A stretch of DNA of 64,000 bases from Micromonospora inyonensis (GTDB lineage Bacteria; Actinomycetota; Actinomycetes; Mycobacteriales; Micromonosporaceae), in contig NZ_FMHU01000001.1 of NCBI RefSeq assembly GCF_900091415.1, forward strand, positions 2,542,001 through 2,606,000. Reading direction: 5' to 3'. The notes under the pieces were generated by a model. It ran no database searches, had not been told where the DNA came from, and was given only the letters and a program-made list of their open reading frames with translations. Made by a program: the position numbers and the translations under genes. Of this stretch, positions 38,429-47,815 are shown in pieces; position 1 is the first letter of the stretch, and every line of letters begins with the position of its first letter.

Positions 38429-39321
38429 CATCCGCACAGGCGCCGGTCGCCAACCGGACCGCCGGCCGACGCCGGAGCCGCTGGTTCGCCCAGGTCGGCT
38501 GGCGGCACCTGGTCGGGGTGGCCGCGGTGGCGTTCAGCCTCTTCCCGATCCTGTTCGTGCTCTCGGCCGCGCTCAACCCGCTGGGCACGCTCAGCTCCAC
38601 CGACCTGGTGCCCACCGAGGGCGTGTCGTTCGAGAACTTCACCGGCCTGTTCGAGCGGACCGCCTTCGAGCGGTGGTTCCTCAACTCTCTGCTGGTGGCC
38701 GGGCTGGCCAGCTTCGTATCGGTCTTCCTCTCCGCGCTGGCCGCGTACGCGTTCTCCCGGATGCGGTTCGCCGGCCGGCGGCCGGGGCTGCTCGCGCTGC
38801 TGCTGATCCAGATGTTCCCGCAGTTCCTGGCGATCGTGGCGATCTTCCTGATCTTCACCACGGTGACCGACCTGTGGCCCGCGATCGGTTTCAACACCCC
38901 GTGGGGCCTGCTCCTGCTCTACCTCGGTGGGGCGCTCGGGGTGAACACCTGGCTGATGAAGGGCTTCTTCGACACGCTCCCCAAGGAGCTGGACGAGTCG
39001 GCGACCATGGACGGCGCCTCGCACTCCCAGGTCTTCTTCCGGATCCTGCTGCCGCTGGTGGCACCGATCCTGGCGGTGACCGGCCTGCTCGCCTTCATCA
39101 GCACGATCAACGAGTTCCTGATGGCGAACGTGTTCCTCACCGACGCCGAGTCGAAGACCCTCGCGGTGGGCATGTTCGGTCTGGTGGCCGGCGAGCGGAA
39201 CAACAACTTCGGCATCTTCGCGGCGGGCACCCTGCTCACCGCGATCCCGACGGTGCTGGTCTTCCAGTTCGTCCAGCGCTACATCGTCTCCGGCCTCACC
39301 GCCGGAGCGGTCAAGGGCTGA
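38425..39321 (+). CDS. MalG-type sugar permease
   Basis: A 298-residue permease with six helices. The EAA motif is ELDESATMDGASHSQVFFRI; other typical strings are FSRMRFAGRRPGLLALLLIQ and FQFVQRYIVSGLTAGAVKG. GTG 38425 overlaps the malF stop (GTGA), so the genes are translationally coupled. A strong terminator at 39401-39438 ends the transporter operon before the downstream GH13 gene. Confidence 0.94.
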   Translation: MTSAQAPVANRTAGRRRSRWFAQVGWRHLVGVAAVAFSLFPILFVLSAALNPLGTLSSTDLVPTEGVSFENFTGLFERTAFERWFLNSLLVAGLASFVSVFLSALAAYAFSRMRFAGRRPGLLALLLIQMFPQFLAIVAIFLIFTTVTDLWPAIGFNTPWGLLLLYLGGALGVNTWLMKGFFDTLPKELDESATMDGASHSQVFFRILLPLVAPILAVTGLLAFISTINEFLMANVFLTDAESKTLAVGMFGLVAGERNNNFGIFAAGTLLTAIPTVLVFQFVQRYIVSGLTAGAVKG

Positions 39322-39400
39322 CCGCCGCGCGCGGTCGAGGGCTCGCCCTCCACGGCCCACCGGCAAGGGCGTCGGCGACGACGTACACCGGAGCAGTCAC

Positions 39401-39438
39401 GAGCTGCCCGTCGGGTCACCCGACCCGGCGGGCAGCTC
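39401..39438 (+). terminator. Terminator after the maltose transporter genes
   Basis: The arms gagctgcccgtcgggtc (39401-39417) and gacccggcgggcagctc (39422-39438) make a 17-bp stem with one wobble and a 4-nt loop, followed by gttctttcc. This is one of the few intrinsic-type terminators with a T-rich tail in the window. Confidence 0.7.
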
Positions 39439-39475
39439 GTTCTTTCCCCGTACCCCACCCGGAAAGGGCTCCAGC

Positions 39476-41329
39476 ATGCAGCCGCACCACGACGGATCCG
39501 CCCGCTACGTACCCGAGCAGACGCCGGATATCGGCGACACCGTGCCGGTCCACGTCCGGGTCCCGGCCGACGCCGACGTACGCCAGGTGCACCTGCGTAC
39601 CACCCCGGACGGCGAGCCGCGCTTCGCCGAGGCCGTCGTCGACCGGCGGGAGGGCGACGACGTCTGGTGGCGGGCCGACGTCTCCGTCCGCAACCCGGTC
39701 ACCAACTACCGGTTCCTGCTCACCGGCCGGCGCGGCACCCGCTGGCTGAACGCCGCCGGTCACGTCGACCACGACGTGCCGGACGCGGGTGACTTCAAGC
39801 TCGTCACGTACGATCCGCCGCCGGCCTGGGCCCGGGACGCGGTGATCTACCAGATCTTCCCGGACCGCTTCGCCCGCTCGGCGGGAGCTGCCACCCGGCC
39901 GGCCCCGGACTGGGCGGTCCCCTGCGACTGGGACACCCCGGTCGTCGGGCGCGGCCCGGAGACCCCCTACCAGTTCTACGGCGGTGACCTGGACGGGATC
40001 ACCGGGCACCTGGACCACCTGGACCGGCTGGGGGTGAACACCGTCTACCTCACCCCGGTCTTCCCGGCCCGCTCCAACCACCGGTACGACGCGGCCAGCT
40101 TCGACCACGTCGACCCGCTGCTCGGCGGCGACGCCGCGCTGGCCCGGCTCGCCGACGCCGTACACGCGCGCGGCTGGCGGGTGCTCGGCGACATCACCAG
40201 CAACCACACCGGCGACGGGCACGAGTGGTTCGTCCGGGCCCGCGCCGACGCACACGCCCCCGAGCGGGAGTTGTACTACTTCGACGCCGACGGCTGCGAC
40301 AATTTTAGCTCGGCGCGTCTGACGCCGCGCCGCGATCTGGAGCCGTCGTACGAGTCCTGGAACGGGGTCCGGTCGCTGCCGAAGCTGAACTGGGGCAGTG
40401 CCGAGCTGCGCCGCCGGTTCGCCACCGACCCGGACTCGTTGCTGCGCCGCTGGCTGCGCCCGCCGTACGGGCTGGACGGCTGGCGGGTGGACGTGGCGAA
40501 CATGACCGGCCGGCGGGGCACCGACGCGTACACCCACGAGGTGGCGGCGCTGCTGCGGGCGGTGGCCACCGACACCCGCCCGGACGCGCTGGTGATGGCC
40601 GAACACGGTCACGACCACACCGGCGACCTGGACCGCGACGGCTGGCACGGGACGATGAACTACGTCGGCTTCACCGACCCGGTGTGGAGTTGGCTGCGGG
40701 CCGGGGACGACCCGGTGCCGAACTTCCTCGGCACCCCCGGTGGGGTCGTGCGGCGCGACGCCCACGCCGTGCTCGCCACCATGAACGCATACCGGTCGCT
40801 GGTGTCCTGGCGGTCGTACACCCACTCGTGGCAGCTGCTCGGTTCGCACGACTCGGCCCGGATCCGCACCGTGGTCGGGGACGCGGCCCGGCAGGAGGTC
40901 GCGGCCGGGTTGCTCGCCACCATGCCCGGCACCCCGATGATCTTCGCCGGGGACGAGCTGGGACTCACCGGGACGAACGGGGAGGGTTCCCGTACCCCGA
41001 TGCCCTGGCACCGGCCGGAGACCTGGGACCACCGGACGTTCGAGACGTACCGGTCGTTGATCGCGCTGCGGCGGGCGGAGCCGGCGCTGCGCCACGGTGG
41101 CCTGCGCTGGCTGCACGCCGACGCCGACACCGTGGTCTTCGCCCGGGAGGCGGTCGACGGCACGGCCGTGGTGCTGGCCCGCCGCGCGCCCGGCAGTCCG
41201 GTCCGCCTCACCGGCCTGCCGCCCGCCGACAACGTGTACGGCGGCGCGCCGCCCCTGCGCCCCGACGCCGACGGCACCCTCACCCTCCCCGCCGACGGCC
41301 CGACCTTCCAGGTCTGGCGGACCACCTGA
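39476..41329 (+). CDS. GH13 maltodextrin-degrading enzyme (neopullulanase/amylase type)
   Basis: A 617-residue enzyme. Residues 1-115 form an N-terminal carbohydrate-binding-like beta domain (TVPVHVRVPADADVRQVHLR). The catalytic barrel begins WARDAVIYQIFPDRFARS. Conserved regions are DITSNHTG (I), GWRVDVANM with the nucleophile Asp (II), VMAEHGHD with the acid Glu (III) and LGSHDSAR (IV). The N-domain and YQIFPDRF motif point to the maltogenic amylase/maltodextrin glucosidase group. No signal peptide, so it acts on imported maltodextrins. ATG 39476 follows ggaaaggg. It lies after the transporter terminator but probably in the same regulon. Confidence 0.92.
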   Translation: MQPHHDGSARYVPEQTPDIGDTVPVHVRVPADADVRQVHLRTTPDGEPRFAEAVVDRREGDDVWWRADVSVRNPVTNYRFLLTGRRGTRWLNAAGHVDHDVPDAGDFKLVTYDPPPAWARDAVIYQIFPDRFARSAGAATRPAPDWAVPCDWDTPVVGRGPETPYQFYGGDLDGITGHLDHLDRLGVNTVYLTPVFPARSNHRYDAASFDHVDPLLGGDAALARLADAVHARGWRVLGDITSNHTGDGHEWFVRARADAHAPERELYYFDADGCDNFSSARLTPRRDLEPSYESWNGVRSLPKLNWGSAELRRRFATDPDSLLRRWLRPPYGLDGWRVDVANMTGRRGTDAYTHEVAALLRAVATDTRPDALVMAEHGHDHTGDLDRDGWHGTMNYVGFTDPVWSWLRAGDDPVPNFLGTPGGVVRRDAHAVLATMNAYRSLVSWRSYTHSWQLLGSHDSARIRTVVGDAARQEVAAGLLATMPGTPMIFAGDELGLTGTNGEGSRTPMPWHRPETWDHRTFETYRSLIALRRAEPALRHGGLRWLHADADTVVFAREAVDGTAVVLARRAPGSPVRLTGLPPADNVYGGAPPLRPDADGTLTLPADGPTFQVWRTT

Positions 41330-41361
41330 GCCGACACCCGGCCGCGCCGGGCTGGGGTGGA

Positions 41362-41409
41362 TGCAGGGGCCCCCTCCTACCGCATTTTGTCGAGGAAGGG
41401 TCCCCTGCA
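41362..41409 (-). repeat. Palindromic intergenic element, copy 3 (reverse)
   Basis: Left arm tgcaggggccccctcc (41362-41377), loop taccgcattttgtcga (41378-41393), right arm ggaagggtcccctgca (41394-41409). The loop is the reverse complement of copy 1's loop with one change, so the element is inverted here. The right arm's complement equals copy 1's left arm exactly. Confidence 0.88.
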
Positions 41410-41470
41410 ACCACCAGTCGCCCGAGGGGCGGCTACTACGACGTGTCGTTGATAGGGGAGGATGTCCGGC

Positions 41471-41812
41471 GTGGAAGCTATCCGGCTCGTACTGCTCTAC
41501 GCCCACCTGATCGGGTTCGCGCTGCTGCTCGGGGGTAGCGTCGCCCAGCTCGTCTCCGGGCGGATCAAGATCAACCCCGCCATGCTCTGGGGGGCGGTCG
41601 TCCAGTTGCTGACCGGGCTGGGCCTCTCCGCCCCGCTCCGGGACGGCGACGAGCCCGCCCCGGCGAAGCTTGTTACCAAGTTGGTGCTCGCGCTGCTCAT
41701 CTTCGTCATGGTTTTCTTCTCCCGGAAGCGGGATTCGGTCAATCGTGGGCACTTCCTGGCGATCGTCGGGTTGACCCTGGTCAACGCGGCGGTGGCGGTC
41801 TTCTGGCGGTGA
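41471..41812 (+). CDS. Small four-helix membrane protein
   Basis: A 113-residue hydrophobic protein with four predicted helices: IRLVLLYAHLIGFALLLGGS, MLWGAVVQLLTGLGLS, LVTKLVLALLIFVMVFFS and HFLAIVGLTLVNAAVAVFW. Family not recognised; an invariant-looking His lies in the first helix. The start is decided by the ribosome site: aggggagg at 41454-41461 directly abuts an ATG at 41462 (too close) but is 9 nt before GTG 41471. A TTGATA box just upstream may belong to its promoter. It stands alone between the maltose locus and the nucleoside transporter. Confidence 0.72.
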   Translation: MEAIRLVLLYAHLIGFALLLGGSVAQLVSGRIKINPAMLWGAVVQLLTGLGLSAPLRDGDEPAPAKLVTKLVLALLIFVMVFFSRKRDSVNRGHFLAIVGLTLVNAAVAVFWR

Positions 41813-42074
41813 CGCTCCGGGCGGCCGGGCGCCGGCGTGGGAGCCGGCGTCCAGTGACAGCCCGGCGGGTTGCCGTGCACCCGACGAGTGACCTGCCGCA
41901 CGCGAGGGTCACGTAGCGGTAACGGCCGCCCAACAGTCGCGCACGATTGTCGGCCGGCGGGAGGGCGTGCGGCTACGCTTCGCGTCCGTAACGTGAGACG
42001 CCGGCGGCAAGGCGCAGGCCGGCTTGATGACTGTCACCGTCCGTTGGCGCGGTGGCGATGGGGAGGGAGTCGTC

Positions 42075-43157
42075 TTGCGCTCTGTGCGTGGGATGCGGGT
42101 CGTCTCGGCGCTCGCGGTCGGTGGGCTGGTGCTCGGTGCCGCCGCGTGTGGCGAGGCTCCGGAGGAGAACGACGGCGCCGGTGACGGTGGCAAGAAGTTC
42201 AGCGCCTGCATGGTGACCGACGTCGGCGGTATCGACGACAAGTCGTTCAACACCTCGGCCTGGAAGGGCCTGGAGGCCGCCGAGGCGGAGAACAGCAACA
42301 TCGACATCAAGTACGTGGCGTCCAAGGCCGAGGCCGACTACGAGCCGAACCTGACCCAGTACGTCAACCAGAAGTGCGACTTCATCCTGGCCGTCGGTGG
42401 CCTGATGGGCACCGCCACGTCGAAGATCGCCAAGGCGAACCCGAACCAGCAGTTCGGCATCGTCGACGCGAAGGTGCCGGAGACCAACGTCTACCCGATG
42501 CAGTTCGACACCGCGCAGGCCGGCTTCCTCGCCGGTTACCTTGCGGCGGGGATGAGCAAGAGCAAGAAGGTCGGCACCTACGGGGGCATGAAGATCCCGC
42601 CGGTGACCATCTTCATGGACGGCTTCGTCGACGGTGTCGCCCACTACAACAAGACCAAGAGCGCCAACGTCCAGGCGCTCGGCTGGGACAAGGCCACCCA
42701 GAACGGGTCGTTCACCAACGACTTCGTCAAGCAGGACGAGGGCAAGAAGGTCGGGGACGCCCTGGTCGCCCAGGGTGCCGACATCGTCATGCCGGTCGCC
42801 GGTGGCGCCGGGCTCGGCACCACCGCCGCCGCGCAGGCCAGCGGCGGCAAGTACAACACCATCTGGGTGGACGTCGACGGCTGCGAGAGCACCCCGAACT
42901 GCCCGGCGATCGTCAGCACCGTGGTGAAGAACATCCCGGACGCGGTGAAGGAGGCCGTCGTCAAGGCGGCCAAGGGCGAGAAGCTGGTGGCCACCCCGGG
43001 CTACCTGGGCACCCTGGCCAACAACGGCGTCTCGCTCGCCCCGTTCCACGAGTTCGACGGCAAGGTCCCGGCCGAGCTGAAGGCCGAGCTGGACAAGCTC
43101 AAGGCCGACATCTCCGCCGGCACCGTCCAGGTCACCTCGCCGGCCCAGCCGAAGTGA
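42075..43157 (+). CDS. BMP family nucleoside-binding lipoprotein
   Basis: A 360-residue basic membrane lipoprotein (BmpA/Med family), the receptor of a nucleoside ABC importer. The signal peptide ends in the lipobox AAAC. The mature protein has VTDVGGIDDKSFNTSAWKGL, NPNQQFGIVDAKVPETNVYP and YNTIWVDVDGCESTPNCPAI. TTG 42075 is chosen because ggggaggg lies 7-8 nt upstream; ATG 42093 or 42024 are alternatives. The gene begins a four-gene importer operon. The linkage to cdd, deoA and add shows that the imported ligand is probably a nucleoside. Confidence 0.9.
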   Translation: MRSVRGMRVVSALAVGGLVLGAAACGEAPEENDGAGDGGKKFSACMVTDVGGIDDKSFNTSAWKGLEAAEAENSNIDIKYVASKAEADYEPNLTQYVNQKCDFILAVGGLMGTATSKIAKANPNQQFGIVDAKVPETNVYPMQFDTAQAGFLAGYLAAGMSKSKKVGTYGGMKIPPVTIFMDGFVDGVAHYNKTKSANVQALGWDKATQNGSFTNDFVKQDEGKKVGDALVAQGADIVMPVAGGAGLGTTAAAQASGGKYNTIWVDVDGCESTPNCPAIVSTVVKNIPDAVKEAVVKAAKGEKLVATPGYLGTLANNGVSLAPFHEFDGKVPAELKAELDKLKADISAGTVQVTSPAQPK

Positions 43158-43340
43158 CCCGCCGCCGGTCACCGCGGAAGGGGTGACCGGCGGTCGCGCA
43201 CCACGACGGCCGCTCCGGCCGGCACGGATGCGAATCCCTGCCGCCGGAGCGGCCGATCTGCACGACGTCCCCCACCACGCGGCCGACGGCCACCCCGTGG
43301 CGACCAGGTCGCTCCACGGCTCGCACTCCAGGAGGTTGCG

Positions 43341-44942
43341 CTGAGACTCGAACTGCGCGGCATCACCAAGCGGTTCGGTGATCTGGTCGCCAACGACCAC
43401 ATCGACCTGACGGTGGAGCCTGGAGAGATTCACGCCCTGCTCGGCGAGAACGGCGCGGGCAAGTCGACCCTGATGAACGTCCTCTACGGGCTCTACCAGC
43501 CCGACGAGGGCGAGATCCTGGTCGACGGGAAGCCGCTCAAGCTGCGGGGGCCGTCGGACGCGATCGCGGCCGGCATCGGCATGGTGCACCAGCACTTCAT
43601 GCTCGTGCCGGTCTTCACGGTGGCCGAGAACGTGATGCTCGGCGCGGAGAAGGTGCGCGGCGGGCTCGCCGGCTTCCTCGACCGGCGTCGGGCCAGTCGG
43701 GAGGTCGCCGAGGTCTCCGAGAAGTACAACCTCCGGGTCGACCCGCACGCGGTGGTCGAGGACCTGCCGGTCGGCATCCAGCAGCGGGTGGAGATCGTCA
43801 AGGCGCTCACCCGCGAGGTGGACCTGCTCATCCTCGACGAGCCGACCGCGGTGCTGACCCCGCAGGAGACCGAGGAGCTGCTGACCGTCATGCGGTCGCT
43901 GAAGGCGGCCGGCAAGTCCATCGTCTTCATCACCCACAAGCTCGGCGAGGTCAAGGCGATCGCCGACCGGATCACCGTGGTCCGGCGCGGGAAGACCGTG
44001 GGCACCGCCTCCCCGAGCGCCAGCCGGGACGAGTTGGCCGCGCTGATGGTCGGCCGCAGCGTGCACCTGACCGTGCAGAAGGAGCCGGCGCAGCCGGGCG
44101 CGCCCGTCCTGGAGGTCGCCGGGCTGGTCGTCGACGACGACCGGGAGATCCGGGCGGTCGACGGCGTCGACCTGACCGTCCACGCGGGCGAGGTGCTCGG
44201 CGTCGCGGGTGTGCAGGGCAACGGACAGACCGAGCTGGTCGAGGCGGTCATGGGGCTGCGGCCGGTGCTCGCCGGCAGCGTCTCGCTGAACGGGGAGCGG
44301 ATCGACGGCTGGTCGCCGAAGAAGGTGCTCCGCGCCGGGGTCGGCTACGTCCCCGAGGACCGCAGCGTCGACGGCATCGTCAAGGAGTTCTCCGTCGCGG
44401 AGAACCTGGTCCTGGACCTCTACGACCAGCCGCCGTTCGCCTCCGGCCTGGCGCTGAAGCCGGACGCCATCGCCAAGTCGGCCCGGGAGCGGATCGCGCA
44501 GTTCGACATCCGGACCTCCTCGGCGGACGCGCCGGTCGGCACGCTCTCCGGCGGCAACCAGCAGAAGGTGATCGTGGCCCGGGAGTTCTCCCGGCCGCTC
44601 AAGCTCTTCATCGCCGCGCAGCCGACCCGGGGCGTGGACGTCGGCTCGATCGAGTTCATCCACAGCCAGATCATCCGGGAGCGGGACACCGGCACCGCCG
44701 TGCTGGTGGTTTCCAGCGAACTGGACGAGGTGATCGGCCTGGCCGACCGGATCGCGGTGATGTACCGGGGGCGGATCATCGGGATCGTCCCCCCGGACAC
44801 CCCGCGTGAGGAGATCGGCCTGCTGATGGCCGGCATCACCCCGGACCAGGCGGGCACCGATGCCCGGTCCGGCGACGCCACGACCGACGGCGCGACGGCC
44901 ACCCCGGCGTCCGACGGCCCAGTGAACGAGGACGAGGCATGA
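43341..44942 (+). CDS. Nucleoside ABC transporter ATPase, CTG start
   Basis: A 533-residue double ATPase of the ribose/nucleoside importer type. Domain 1 has [20 protein letters not shown] and [13 protein letters not shown]; domain 2 has [31 protein letters not shown] and a Q-P-T-R variant Walker B region ([12 protein letters not shown]). Family members begin [18 protein letters not shown]. The only in-frame start that includes this segment is CTG 43341, 5 nt after aggagg; no in-frame ATG, GTG or TTG is seen nearby upstream. GTG 43413 would delete the first beta strands. The stop overlaps the permease ATG. Confidence 0.92.
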   Translation: MRLELRGITKRFGDLVANDHIDLTVEPGEIHALLGENGAGKSTLMNVLYGLYQPDEGEILVDGKPLKLRGPSDAIAAGIGMVHQHFMLVPVFTVAENVMLGAEKVRGGLAGFLDRRRASREVAEVSEKYNLRVDPHAVVEDLPVGIQQRVEIVKALTREVDLLILDEPTAVLTPQETEELLTVMRSLKAAGKSIVFITHKLGEVKAIADRITVVRRGKTVGTASPSASRDELAALMVGRSVHLTVQKEPAQPGAPVLEVAGLVVDDDREIRAVDGVDLTVHAGEVLGVAGVQGNGQTELVEAVMGLRPVLAGSVSLNGERIDGWSPKKVLRAGVGYVPEDRSVDGIVKEFSVAENLVLDLYDQPPFASGLALKPDAIAKSARERIAQFDIRTSSADAPVGTLSGGNQQKVIVAREFSRPLKLFIAAQPTRGVDVGSIEFIHSQIIRERDTGTAVLVVSSELDEVIGLADRIAVMYRGRIIGIVPPDTPREEIGLLMAGITPDQAGTDARSGDATTDGATATPASDGPVNEDEA

Positions 44943-46348
44943 CCAACCCCAACCCCGACGCCGGGTCCCCGGACAAGGCGCCGGCGACCCCGGAGCAGGC
45001 CGCCCGTGACGCGGCGGGCGGCACCGGCCGGGCCGCCGACCCGACGGCGACGACCACGCCGGCCGGGACGAAGCAGCCGGCCACGACCACGCCGGCCGGA
45101 GCGAAGCGGCCCGGGGACGACGGCGCACGCCCCTCGCTCGGCCAGCTCTTCCTGGCCAACCTCTGGGCCGCCAACACGGTCACCGTGACGGTGCTCGCGC
45201 TGGTGTTGGCGATGCTGGTCGGCGCGGTCCTGATCATCATCTCCGACCCGGAGGTGCTGGCCACCTACAGCTACATCACCGCCCGGCCCTCGGACGCGAT
45301 CAACGCGAGCTGGGCAGCGGTCAGCGAGGGCTACGCCAACCTCTTCAAGGGCTCGGTCTTCGACCCGGAGGCGTTCTCCGGCTGGCTGAACGGCAGCAAC
45401 GGCTGGGAGCCGGTCTTCGCGCCGATCTCCGAGACGCTCACCTACGCCGCCCCGCTGGTCTTCACCGGCCTCTCGGTGGCGCTCGCCTTCCGGGGCGGCC
45501 TGTTCAACATCGGTGCCCAGGGCCAGGCGACCATCGGCGTCATCCTCGCCGCGCTGACCGGCTTCCTGCTGCCGCTGCCGCCGGTGGTGCACCTGCTCGT
45601 CGCGGTGATCGCCGGTGCGCTCGGCGGCGCGATCTGGGGATTCATCCCGGGCATCCTGAAGGCCCGCGCCGGGGCGCACGAGGTGATCAACACGATCATG
45701 CTCAACTACGTCGGCGTCTACTTCCTCTCCTGGATCATCGTCCAGAACGGCGTCCAGGACCCGGAGCGCACCGACGCGATCAGCCGCTCGGTGGACGGCT
45801 CCGCCCAACTGCCCCGACTGCTCGGGGCCGACCTGCGGGTGCACGCCGGCATCCTGCTCGCGGTGGCGGCCACCTGGTTCGTCGGCTGGCTGCTCAACCG
45901 CTCGACCTTCGGGTTCGAGCTGCGCGCGGTCGGCGCCAACCCGGACGCCGCCCGCACCGCCGGCATCGGCGTGGGGAAGACGTACGCGCTGATGATGGCG
46001 CTGGCGGGGGCGCTCGCCGGGCTCGGCGGCGCGCAGATGGTGCTCGGCACCACCGCCGCCGCGCTGACCCCGCTGGTGGTGGCCCAGATCGGCTTCGACG
46101 GCATCCTGGTGGCGCTGCTCGGCCGGGTGAAGCCGTGGGGCGTGCTGCTGGCCGCGCTGCTGTTCGGCGCGCTCCAGGCCGGCGGCAACCGGATGCAGTC
46201 CTACTCCGGCATCTCGCTGGAGCTGGTCACCGTGCTCCAGGCGCTGATCGTCATCTTCATCGCCGCCCCCGCGCTGGTGAAGGCGATCTTCCGGCTCCGG
46301 GCCGCCCGCGCCGCCCGGTTGCAGACGAGCCTCGCGAAGGGCTGGTGA
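44939..46348 (+). CDS. Nucleoside ABC transporter permease 1
   Basis: A 469-residue RbsC/YufP-type permease. Residues 1-70 are a disordered, Thr/Pro/Ala-rich cytoplasmic tail. Helices follow, with [40 protein letters not shown] and [20 protein letters not shown], typical of the group. The last residues ([17 protein letters not shown]) are basic. ATGA overlap with the ATPase gene shows coupling. It should pair with permease 2 to form the channel. Confidence 0.92.
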   Translation: MTNPNPDAGSPDKAPATPEQAARDAAGGTGRAADPTATTTPAGTKQPATTTPAGAKRPGDDGARPSLGQLFLANLWAANTVTVTVLALVLAMLVGAVLIIISDPEVLATYSYITARPSDAINASWAAVSEGYANLFKGSVFDPEAFSGWLNGSNGWEPVFAPISETLTYAAPLVFTGLSVALAFRGGLFNIGAQGQATIGVILAALTGFLLPLPPVVHLLVAVIAGALGGAIWGFIPGILKARAGAHEVINTIMLNYVGVYFLSWIIVQNGVQDPERTDAISRSVDGSAQLPRLLGADLRVHAGILLAVAATWFVGWLLNRSTFGFELRAVGANPDAARTAGIGVGKTYALMMALAGALAGLGGAQMVLGTTAAALTPLVVAQIGFDGILVALLGRVKPWGVLLAALLFGALQAGGNRMQSYSGISLELVTVLQALIVIFIAAPALVKAIFRLRAARAARLQTSLAKGW

Positions 46349-46407
46349 CCGGTGCACACGATCAGTGAGCCGACGAGTCCCGCAGTCGTGAACGGAGACC
46401 CGAGCTG

Positions 46408-47688
46408 ATGTCCACGATGGCTGTCGACGACGTCGCCGTCGCCCCCGTTCACGAGGGCTTCTGGACCCGTAACCGCAAGATCGGCGTGGTGCTGCTGGCG
46501 CTCGGCCTGCTCGCGGCGATCCTCTTCGGCGCGCTCGCCACCGACGAGCAGGCGCGCTTCACGCTCAGCGAGGACGCCGAGGGCGCGGCGCTGGCCGTCG
46601 ACGGCACGATCGGCGCGATCGTCTTCGGCGTGCTCGCGGTCGTCGCCGGGGCGGCCCTGCTGGCCGGCGTACCCAAGCGCTGGTTCACCACCGTGCTCGC
46701 GGTCGGCGTGGTGGGCTTCGTCGCGTCGTTCCTCTGCTGGCAGGTCTCCGCCGCGCCGGCTGGGCAGAACTTCATGCCGATGGTCAACATCGTCCGGGGC
46801 ACCTTCATCCTGGCCCTGCCGCTGATCTTCGGTGCGCTGGCCGGGGTGCTCTGCGAGCGCTCCGGCGTGGTGAACGTGGCGATCGAGGGCCAGTTGCTGA
46901 TGGGGGCCTTCGCCGGTGCCCTGTTCGGCACGATGACCGGCAGCGTCTGGGTCGGCCTGGTGGCCGCCGCGATCGGTGGCGCGTTCATCTCGCTGCTGCT
47001 GGCCGTCTTCGCCATCCGCTACCTGGTCGACCAGGTGGTCATCGGCATCGTGCTGAACCTGCTCGCGCTCGGCCTGACCGGCTTCCTCTACGAGCGGCTG
47101 ATGCAGACCGACACCCAGAGCTACAACCAGCCGCCGCGCTTCGGCACCTGGGCGATCCCGGTGCTGGAGGACATCCCGGTGATCGGGCCGGCGCTGTTCC
47201 GGGGCAACATCTTCCTCTACCTCGGGCTGGTCCTGGTCCTGGTCATCCACGTCGCGCTGTTCCGGACCCGGTGGGGGCTGCGGACCCGGGCGGTGGGTGA
47301 GCACCCGACCGCCGCCGACACGCTCGGCGTGAAGGTGCTGGCGCTGCGGTACCGGAACGTGATCCTGGCCGGGATGGTGGCCGGCATCGGTGGCGCGTCG
47401 TACACCCTGGCGCTCTACACCTTCACCAAGAACATGATCGGCGGTAAGGGCTTCATCGCTCTGGCCGCGCTGATCTTCGGCCGGTGGAGCCCGACCGGGG
47501 CGCTGCTCGCCGCGCTCTTCTTCGGCTTCGCCGACCAGCTCGGCACCTACCTCGGCGCGATCAACAGCATCATCCCCAGCCAGTTCCTGGCGATGCTGCC
47601 GTACCTGGCGACCATGCTGGCGGTGGCCGGGCTGGTCGGCAAGGTCCGTGCGCCGGCCGCCGACGGCAAGCCGTACATCAAGGGCTGA
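46408..47688 (+). CDS. Nucleoside ABC transporter permease 2
   Basis: A 426-residue permease of the same family. It has four N-terminal helices in a 150-residue extension before the conserved core, which starts PLIFGALAGVLCERSGVVNV and AIEGQLLMGAFAGALFGTM. FIALAALIFGRWSPTGALLA and LFFGFADQLGTYLG are also typical. It begins 60 bp after permease 1. A terminator hairpin follows the gene, so the importer operon probably ends here. Confidence 0.92.
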   Translation: MSTMAVDDVAVAPVHEGFWTRNRKIGVVLLALGLLAAILFGALATDEQARFTLSEDAEGAALAVDGTIGAIVFGVLAVVAGAALLAGVPKRWFTTVLAVGVVGFVASFLCWQVSAAPAGQNFMPMVNIVRGTFILALPLIFGALAGVLCERSGVVNVAIEGQLLMGAFAGALFGTMTGSVWVGLVAAAIGGAFISLLLAVFAIRYLVDQVVIGIVLNLLALGLTGFLYERLMQTDTQSYNQPPRFGTWAIPVLEDIPVIGPALFRGNIFLYLGLVLVLVIHVALFRTRWGLRTRAVGEHPTAADTLGVKVLALRYRNVILAGMVAGIGGASYTLALYTFTKNMIGGKGFIALAALIFGRWSPTGALLAALFFGFADQLGTYLGAINSIIPSQFLAMLPYLATMLAVAGLVGKVRAPAADGKPYIKG

Positions 47689-47707
47689 TCTCAGCCCCTC
47701 CCGGTTC

Positions 47708-47735
47708 GGCCCGGTGCGGCACGTCGCACCGGGCC
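47708..47735. terminator. Terminator hairpin after the importer operon
   Basis: A perfect 11-bp stem ggcccggtgcg (47708-47718) with cgcaccgggcc (47725-47735), loop gcacgt, 20 bp after the permease stop and before a convergent MFS gene. Confidence 0.6.
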
Positions 47736-47815
47736 GACCGCCCCGACCGCAGCGGGGCGTCCCGCGCCGGCCGCTTCCCGTGCCGACGGACGACCTCGGG
47801 CAACGGGAGCCGCGA

